This document shows, one piece after another, positions 57,974 through 64,000 of a stretch of 64,000 nucleotides of DNA. The notes under the pieces were generated by a model. It did not search any database. It was not told the DNA's origin and was given only the letters and a program-made list of their open reading frames with translations. Origin of the DNA: Plantago major. Lineage: Eukaryota; Streptophyta; Magnoliopsida; Lamiales; Plantaginaceae. Every line of letters begins with the position of its first letter. Position 1 is the stretch's first letter. Both the position numbers and the translations under genes were made by a program. The stretch lies in NCBI GenBank assembly GCA_026545765.1, contig CM048844.1:61180545-61244544 (forward strand), read 5' to 3'.

Positions 57974-58597
57974 TAAATCACTCAGTGAGGGGGAACACAA
58001 AAGAGAAATGTGGTACAACTGTATTCAGTCAACTACATATCTGGTGTTTTGTATCTTTCCATTTATATGTTAAGTTACACACAGTCTCTGAACTGACTAC
58101 ATAAGTCCAAAGACTGTCCCCTAGTCACAGAAAAGATATATGATTTAGAAAGCCTTGCGCCAAATTTCATTAATTCGGCACAATTACAATTACTGATTGT
58201 GATCATTTCTGAAGAAGCAATCGTGACCCTTGATGAAATGGGCGTTTGATCTTAACAGACGAGATCAATTCTCAGTAAAATAGTGGACTGTAAAAACACA
58301 GACGTGGCCCACTAAGCATTTAATGCAAAACGAATTTTACCCAAGCCTATCTGCATTTGCACAGATACATATGTACAAAATCAATTTGTATGTATATGTC
58401 TGTTAAAAGTAAAATGCTATATATATAGGATTTTGGTAAAAGAAATCACTTTCGCCTAATCCAACATTCACACTTACACAGAAATAGCAAAAACCTTTCT
58501 ACAAATCTCTGTTCTTCGCTTAGTTATTCTGCAAAGAATCACTAAACTCACACCTTAATCTCTTTCCGACATTCAAAAACTTTCACTATTTAAAGAG
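57974..58597 (+). promoter_or_regulatory. Spacer and accessory-gene promoter of element D
   Basis: Non-coding. GTGGCCCAC at 58304-58312, TATATATATAGG at 58418-58429, then a T/C-rich leader to the ATG at 58598 (180 bp from the TATA). Layout equals A and C. Confidence 0.6.
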
Positions 58598-60439
58598 ATG
58601 GCTCCAAAACGTGCTTCTAACCAGAAATCCCAAGCTACTACCTCTGGTACTGCTGAAAAGTAAGCACCAGTGTTGGTTATAACAAACAATCGGTTGATTG
58701 GAGAGTTAAATCCTGATCATTGGACTTCAAATCACAGGATGTTTTGGGGTGGTTCCATGATTGAGGAATACCTCATTGCTGTAATTGAAAACCAAGCTGA
58801 CAGGAAGTTGGTGCTTGATATGCTTGAAAAGGCACAAATCAAGGGCTTTCTATCAGCTTTTCCCAGTGGAGTTTCTTCACTGGAGTTTTACAACAACTCC
58901 ACAATTATTTCCAAAGTCTCTGAAGGCACTGAGACAGTGTCTATCAAGACTAAAGTCCAGGGACAGGAAATCCTATTAGACGAAACAACTTTCTGTGAGC
59001 TGTTTGAACTTCAAAATCTTGGAAAGTATTTTGAAATTGACACCAAGGATGAAGATCTCCTTGAGGGTGTCAAAAAGCTCTATAGTGATGTGTGTGATCT
59101 TGACAAGCCAGACACACCCATAGACTTTAAGATTGTTGACATAAGGACCAGACATCTGTTGGTCCACTGGGATGTGTTGGCATGTATCCATCACAGATGC
59201 TTTAATGGTCTACAAGGAGGAGCTGACCAGATAAGCCAAGAACGCTGGATGATGATGTTCTTGTTGAATCAACAAAACGAAAGGCTGAAAAATCCTTTTA
59301 ATTGGGGGAAGTACGCCTTCATGAAATTTGTGAAGAAGATACAAGACTTTGAGCCTAAAATCGTTAAGGGCCTTGCTGAGCCAACAACCATAGTAAGCTA
59401 TGGATTGAAGATATGCTACATACTGGAGTGTCTTGGCATTGAACTCAGAGAGACGGCAGACATTGCCATTAGTAACCTACTTTACAAATATGAGTATACA
59501 AACATGATGAAAAAGGTTACTGCATCTCAGAAAGGTTCCAAGAAACGAAAGACTAATGAGGTATCTGAGGGTTACGTTGCGACTAAAAAGCCCAAAACTT
59601 CACGAAAGAAGTCTGCTGGCAAATCAGAAGGCATACCCATTGTGGATGTCGACTCTCAGATATCTGCCGCCACTGTTGATGAACTCATCAATACTGCTAA
59701 GACCACAGCTGATGAACTCACCAATGCTGCAGAATGCCTTGCTGATGAACTTATCAATGCTGATAAAAGCAGTGAGAAACTTCAAACACTCTCTGCAGAA
59801 GCAGCAGGGATTGTTGATAATTCAGTCCCAGATTTCGATGAGGAATCTGAAGATGAGGGGGAAGCCATAATCCCCAAGGTTGCTGAAAGAGCAACAAGTG
59901 CAGAGGTTGCTGAAAAGGCAACTAGTTCAAAGGTTGCTGGAGAAGCAACTGTGTCCAAGGTCACTGGACAAAACACACCATCAGAGCAAGTAACACATAA
60001 GCATATTGAAGATGCTCTAATGAATGGCAACTTAGTGTAGGAGGATACTGCCATTGCCTTAACACTAAAAAATCTGTCTCAAGCAGATCTGGATAGACCC
60101 CATACAGCATCACCTTCTTCATCCAGGTTAGAATCACCACACTAACCACAACAACCAATAGTGGATGTTGTTGAGATGATACTTGAGTTACAGCATGAGA
60201 TACCAGCATCTTTCCTTGCTGAAGAAAATCCTGTAAAAGAGCGGGTTCCCCAACTCAATGCGAGGGATCAAACTGAGGCATCTGCTCAGAATGATCAACC
60301 AGGGGAGGCAACTGAGTTGCAAACTCAGGATAGGTCCGAAGTACCTCAAACTTCTAACAAAGAAGTGGTCCAAGAACAACAAGACCAACGCATGGAAACT
60401 TCACAAGTTCCAGAGACCAGTCAGCCTAACAAAGCTCAG

Positions 60440-61327
60440 GTAGCTTAATGGTTTAACTCTTTACTTGTGATAACTTATGCTTAAATCTTGTTACTTATTA
60501 AAATTTCTTTGTTACAGGCTGAATTAGAAACACAAGAACAAGAGGAAGCTGGAAAGCTTGCCTCAGAGACTGAGAAGGAGGCCACCACAGCCTCACCTCT
60601 TAAGGAATCTGAGCCTATTCTACAGGTGATAGAGAGTTCCTTAAGATATAACTTTTCAGATATCTATTGTATACACTTGACTAACTAAGTGTCTGTTTCT
60701 AATAAGCTCCAACTGAAAAGAAAAATGATGAGGCTGAGAAGCCTAGCTCATCAGAGAATCAACCAGTGACTCAAAAAGTCTCTGAGGAACAAGTATCTGA
60801 GCCTTCTATTGAGAAGGAATATATCTCAGATATCTATATTCTTCACAATGTTACTCTGATCATTTTTTCTAAATACTTAACACTTTCTACTCATAGGCTC
60901 AAACAGAAGTAGAAGTTGCTGGGGAATTGCCCATTCAATCCCCTCAACCAATGGAAATTGATGAGGCCACCAAGCCCTCATCACCAGAGAGAATACTAGA
61001 AACTGCACAAGTTTCTGAGAGACAAGTGTCTGAGCCTCCTACTATGGAGGTAATTGACATCTCAGATATTAAATTCTCTAAGTGTTTCTCTCCTGGTAAA
61101 TTTTTAAGTGTTATGTTATATTGTATTCTCAGGTTCATAAAGAAAGAGAGGATGCTGAGGATCAGACTTCCAACTCTCCTCACACCAAGATATCTGAGGC
61201 ACCTGGAACCTCAGTAGTCTAACCTTCTGAGCCTGTTGCTGTTGCACAGGTAACACAGATACTTGACTACTCTAAAACTCAGATATCTACTAAAGTTTTG
61301 AAACTAACTCAAAACTCTCTCTTTCAG
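60440..61327 (+). other. Five introns of accessory gene D with small exons
   Basis: Introns 60440-60517, 60626-60705, 60817-60896, 61050-61132 and 61250-61327. Exons between are 108, 111, 153 and 117 nt, all multiples of 3. Intron 2 ends AA in place of AG, intron 3 starts GA in place of GT; the other three keep GT-AG. Confidence 0.8.
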
Positions 61328-63174
61328 GCTCAAGCTAGTGCCGTAGTGGTCCCTGAAGATTTGAACAAGGACCTACTTCCATTCTTCAAGGCTCATACTC
61401 TGCCAAAGCATCTAAAGTGTTTCAAGAAATGGTAGAGACTCAGATGCTCTGATCTGTTTGAGATCACAAGGGTCACTGATCACCCTACCAGAAGAGCAAG
61501 AGAATTTGACTTGGAGAATTATGTGCATGCAATGTTTCCAACTGAGCAATACGCATTTGCCACGTTGATGAATAAGAACTTCATAAAGGAAGTAGCACAC
61601 AAGCTTATTGAAGCCTTTGAAAAGGCAGATGGTTAGACCAGAATGGAGATGGCATTCAAGCCAATCTTGCCCAAGTCCCTACAGTGCATACCCTCTGAAC
61701 AAGAGGAAGTAAATGGGCAATTGGTCACACTTCCTGAAGTGATCAATCTGGTTTCTGAAGATGAGGAAGAAATTGATGAGAATAATTTTGAAGAACCTCC
61801 TTCTGACCATCACAAAGATGATGATGACAAAAAGGATGATGATGATGCCCCTGCACCAGGGACAGGAGGGATTGCACAAGGTAATAATACCTCAGTTGCT
61901 GAAAAGCACACTGAGAGGACTTCACAAAATTCCCCTCCTCCATCTCCTCAGAAGTCTACACATCCATCTCCCCAACAAAACGACTCTACTGAACAAGTAG
62001 TTGAGCACTCTGAGGACAACACTCAGAAAATATTGAATGCACAAGCCAGAGTTGCTCAACTCAAACAGTTGTTGGAGGAAGAACAACAGCTAAATCTTCA
62101 ACTGGAAGAAAAGATAGTTGAATCTAAAGCAAAGCTCCAAAAGATTAAAGATCAAACAATCAAGGAAATGGAAGCCTATGCTGAAATGAAAGAACTCCAA
62201 ATTTGTTGTTCGTGCAATTCTTTGAGGAATTAGATACTGAGCAAGTATCTGAAGACAAGTATGATGCTAAGGCTGCATTACCAAAAGATGTACCATCCTC
62301 CTCACTGAAAGGAAAGAAGCCCATCTCTGAGATGGTTGCTGGGCTAGAAAATATTGATGAAAATTTCCAAGAGGATGAAGATCACTGGGATGAAGACTCA
62401 GATGATAAAAAAGATATAACCTTGGTAGAACATGTAAATGTTCACTTGGGAGTTTCTCACTTGAAGAGAAAACTTATAGCTCCTCAAAGCTTCAGTAAGA
62501 AACCAAATCTCAACTCCCATGATTACATGGTCAAATACCAGGTTCTGGCAACTCTAAGAAAGGAGTTGTCTCATCAAAATGAAGAAGTAATTGCATCAGT
62601 CCCTGCTGAAATGAAGAAGTTCACTGAGTTAATCACTTAGAGAACAACAAGCTTGGTCATTGCTCAAAGAGACCTAGGCATGGTAAGGGATGGTGACAAT
62701 AATCTTGCTGAAAAAGCCCTTAATGAGGCTAGCTATGCTGCTGGAGAAGTAGATGCTACTCAAGGTCCACTGGCAGAGCTCACTAATAAGGAAACAGGAC
62801 TTATCAAATAAAATCAGGAGCTCAAGGCTGAACTTCAGAAGTTGGTTACTGCTTACAATTATCTACAAGGAAACTTTGAATCTCTCTCAAAATCCTTTGT
62901 GATACTTAGTCAGTCAACAATGACTAAGGGGGAAAAGTATCCAAGACAAGGGGAAGGTTCGGGTGCTCAGAAAGGAATAGGAAACAAGAAGAAATCTTCC
63001 CAACCACCTCTTAGAATCAATGAGCCCTCCTCAAGTCAAGCTGCTTTACAAGTAGTAGTCACTACTCAGCAACTTCCTGAAAAAGGAATGACAACAAGGG
63101 CTAGGGCATAGAAACCTCAAAGGGGTACCAAGGCTCCAAGGAGAAGACAAGTAAGAGGGATTGAAGAGTCTTCT

Positions 63175-63247
63175 GAAGAAGAAGAAGAAGAAGAAGAAGA
63201 AGAAGAAGAAGAAGAAGAAGAAGAAGAAGAAGAAGAAGAAGAAGAAG
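63175..63247 (+). repeat. (GAA) microsatellite in accessory exon 6, element D
   Basis: About 24 GAA units encode a poly-Glu run. The homologous site in C (about 52050) has only a few such codons, so the repeat expanded in D. Confidence 0.92.
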
Positions 63248-64000
63248 GCCAAATCAAATCCCAGGGCAATGAAGAAGGCTGCAAAATTCCCACAAGAATT
63301 GATCTTGATGATGATGATGAAGAGACTGATGAAGATGAAGCTCCTCTTCACAGAAAAAAGAAAAAGGGTTGATAGCCTATCTGAGCCCATAGCTGCAAAG
63401 CCTTTAGCAGCTAAAACACCCTCTGGAAATACCAAGCCAATCCAGGGTGGTTCTTCAAGCAATCCCCCAAGGGAGAATTCAAGACAAAGGAGGAACAGGC
63501 TGAGAGCAGAACAAAGAAAACTTCAACTACCACTCAGGCCTGAAGAAGCCAAGATAGAGTATGTGAAGACCAACAATGACTCATTTGTCTACAGGTGCAT
63601 TAATCAGAAGAATGGCTACTGGATTCTGGAACTCAAGCACTTACTGGTAAATGAAAAAATTTCAGAACCAATCCATAAACAACTCATGGCATGGAGAAAA
63701 GACAAGCCAGTCTTGATTAACACCAACCACATCAAAGCCTGGTTGGATTTTGATGTAATCAAGAGAATGGAAGCCATGAAGAAGGACCTCTCTGATGATT
63801 GTCCTTATGGAAAGCCAGATGATGTGCACAGAATTCCCAAGATCACTGGAACATGCACAAGAGCAAGACTTGCTGTGGAACCCTATGAGTCTTTTTACAT
63901 GACTCAAGAGCAATACAAGGGTGACATAAGATATCTGAGGATTATTTATGAATATTTCAAGCTATCAGATATCAGAATTGAGCATGCCTGGAAATGGGGA

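Larger units (their letters stand above)
55054..64000 (+). mobile_element. Copia LTR retrotransposon D, main part
   Basis: Continues the integrase interrupted at 33360. Pol (to 57677), seven-hairpin spacer, accessory gene from 58598 to beyond the window end. Family of A, C, F and G, closest to C in the accessory gene. It carries both nested elements B and C, so it is the oldest insertion in that stack. Confidence 0.9.
58598..64000 (+). pseudogene. Accessory gene of element D, six exons, cut by window end
   Basis: Starts MAPKRASNQKSQATTSGTAEK. Exons 58598-60439, 60518-60625, 60706-60816, 60897-61049, 61133-61249, 61328 onward. Exon 1 keeps the N-terminal domain nearly intact: NPDHWTSNHRMFWGG, EFYNNSTII, VQGQEILLD, DIRTRHLLVHWDVL, ADQISQERWMMM, FNWGKYAFMKF, then basic tract KKRKTNEV and KKPKTSRKKS. 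Exon 6: VINLVSEDEEE (61739), coiled coil (about 61990-62200), a GAA-repeat Glu run, GYWILELKHLLVN and IEHAWKWG at the window edge. Stops at 58661, 60142, 61219, 61434, 61634, 62638, 62809 and 63109 fit CAA, CAG or TGG changed by one C-to-T or G-to-A step. The acceptor of intron 2 and donor of intron 3 are mutated. Confidence 0.82.

Noticed and set aside
63046-63462. Minus-strand frame with a long poly-Phe run
   Set aside because: It is the reverse reading of the GAA microsatellite in accessory exon 6.

Overview
This is plant nuclear repeat DNA, probably from a eudicot with a large genome. I see no single-copy host gene, tRNA or rRNA. Almost every base belongs to an LTR retrotransposon or a fragment of one. 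The evidence is LTR pairs, plant-type primer sites (initiator-Met tRNA complement TGGTATCAGAGC, and TGGCGCCGCTGCGGGG for the Gypsy element), 5-bp target duplications, and Copia and Gypsy protein motifs.

Layout. (A) 1-9230, plus: 3' half of a large Copia element (pol remnant, long accessory gene, truncated 3' LTR). (F) 9233-16574, minus: 5' half of a related Copia element (pol, gag, primer site, LTR), joined to A by a 2-bp filler. 16575-18290: unclassified non-coding repeat DNA with two tandem arrays. (G) about 18291-33250, minus: gag and 5' LTR of a third relative. Its LTR is split by (E) 21020-31703, plus, a complete Copia element of another family (target duplication ACAAC). (D) 33251-33360 and 55054-64000, plus: a fourth relative whose integrase is split by (B) 33361-55053, plus, a Gypsy element with only Gag and protease (duplication ATACC). 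B's 3' LTR is in turn split by (C) 39234-55002, plus, a complete 15.8-kb Copia element (duplication TTATA). Readable order: D, then B, then C; separately G, then E.

The main discovery is the accessory gene downstream of pol in A, C and D. It has its own TATA box about 180-200 bp before the ATG and a 600-aa class first exon. Five introns follow at homologous positions, phase 0 where the reading frames are intact, and then a long last exon with an acidic SUMO-interacting-like motif, a coiled coil and a conserved C-terminal domain. Just upstream in each copy is an array of inverted repeats, mostly stems CTGAG/CTCAG or CTGGA/TCCAG around a 7-nt loop. The same dyad (CTGAG-N7-CTCAG) and its half-site TCAGAAAG recur inside coding exons in all three reading frames, so the signal acts at the nucleic-acid level. 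Element E has a different post-pol gene and carries its own dyad, ATGTTG-N3-CAACAT, about a dozen times across LTR, gag, pol, spacer and accessory gene. I infer, without proof, a family-specific recognition system: an element-encoded protein or RNA process that reads scattered dyads. The closest known precedent is VANC anti-silencing in VANDAL DNA transposons.

All copies look defective here. Some lesions are C-to-T type stop codons expected from methylated transposons. Others are clustered frameshifts in which CTG or CAG reads as CG, which look like sequencing or consensus errors.
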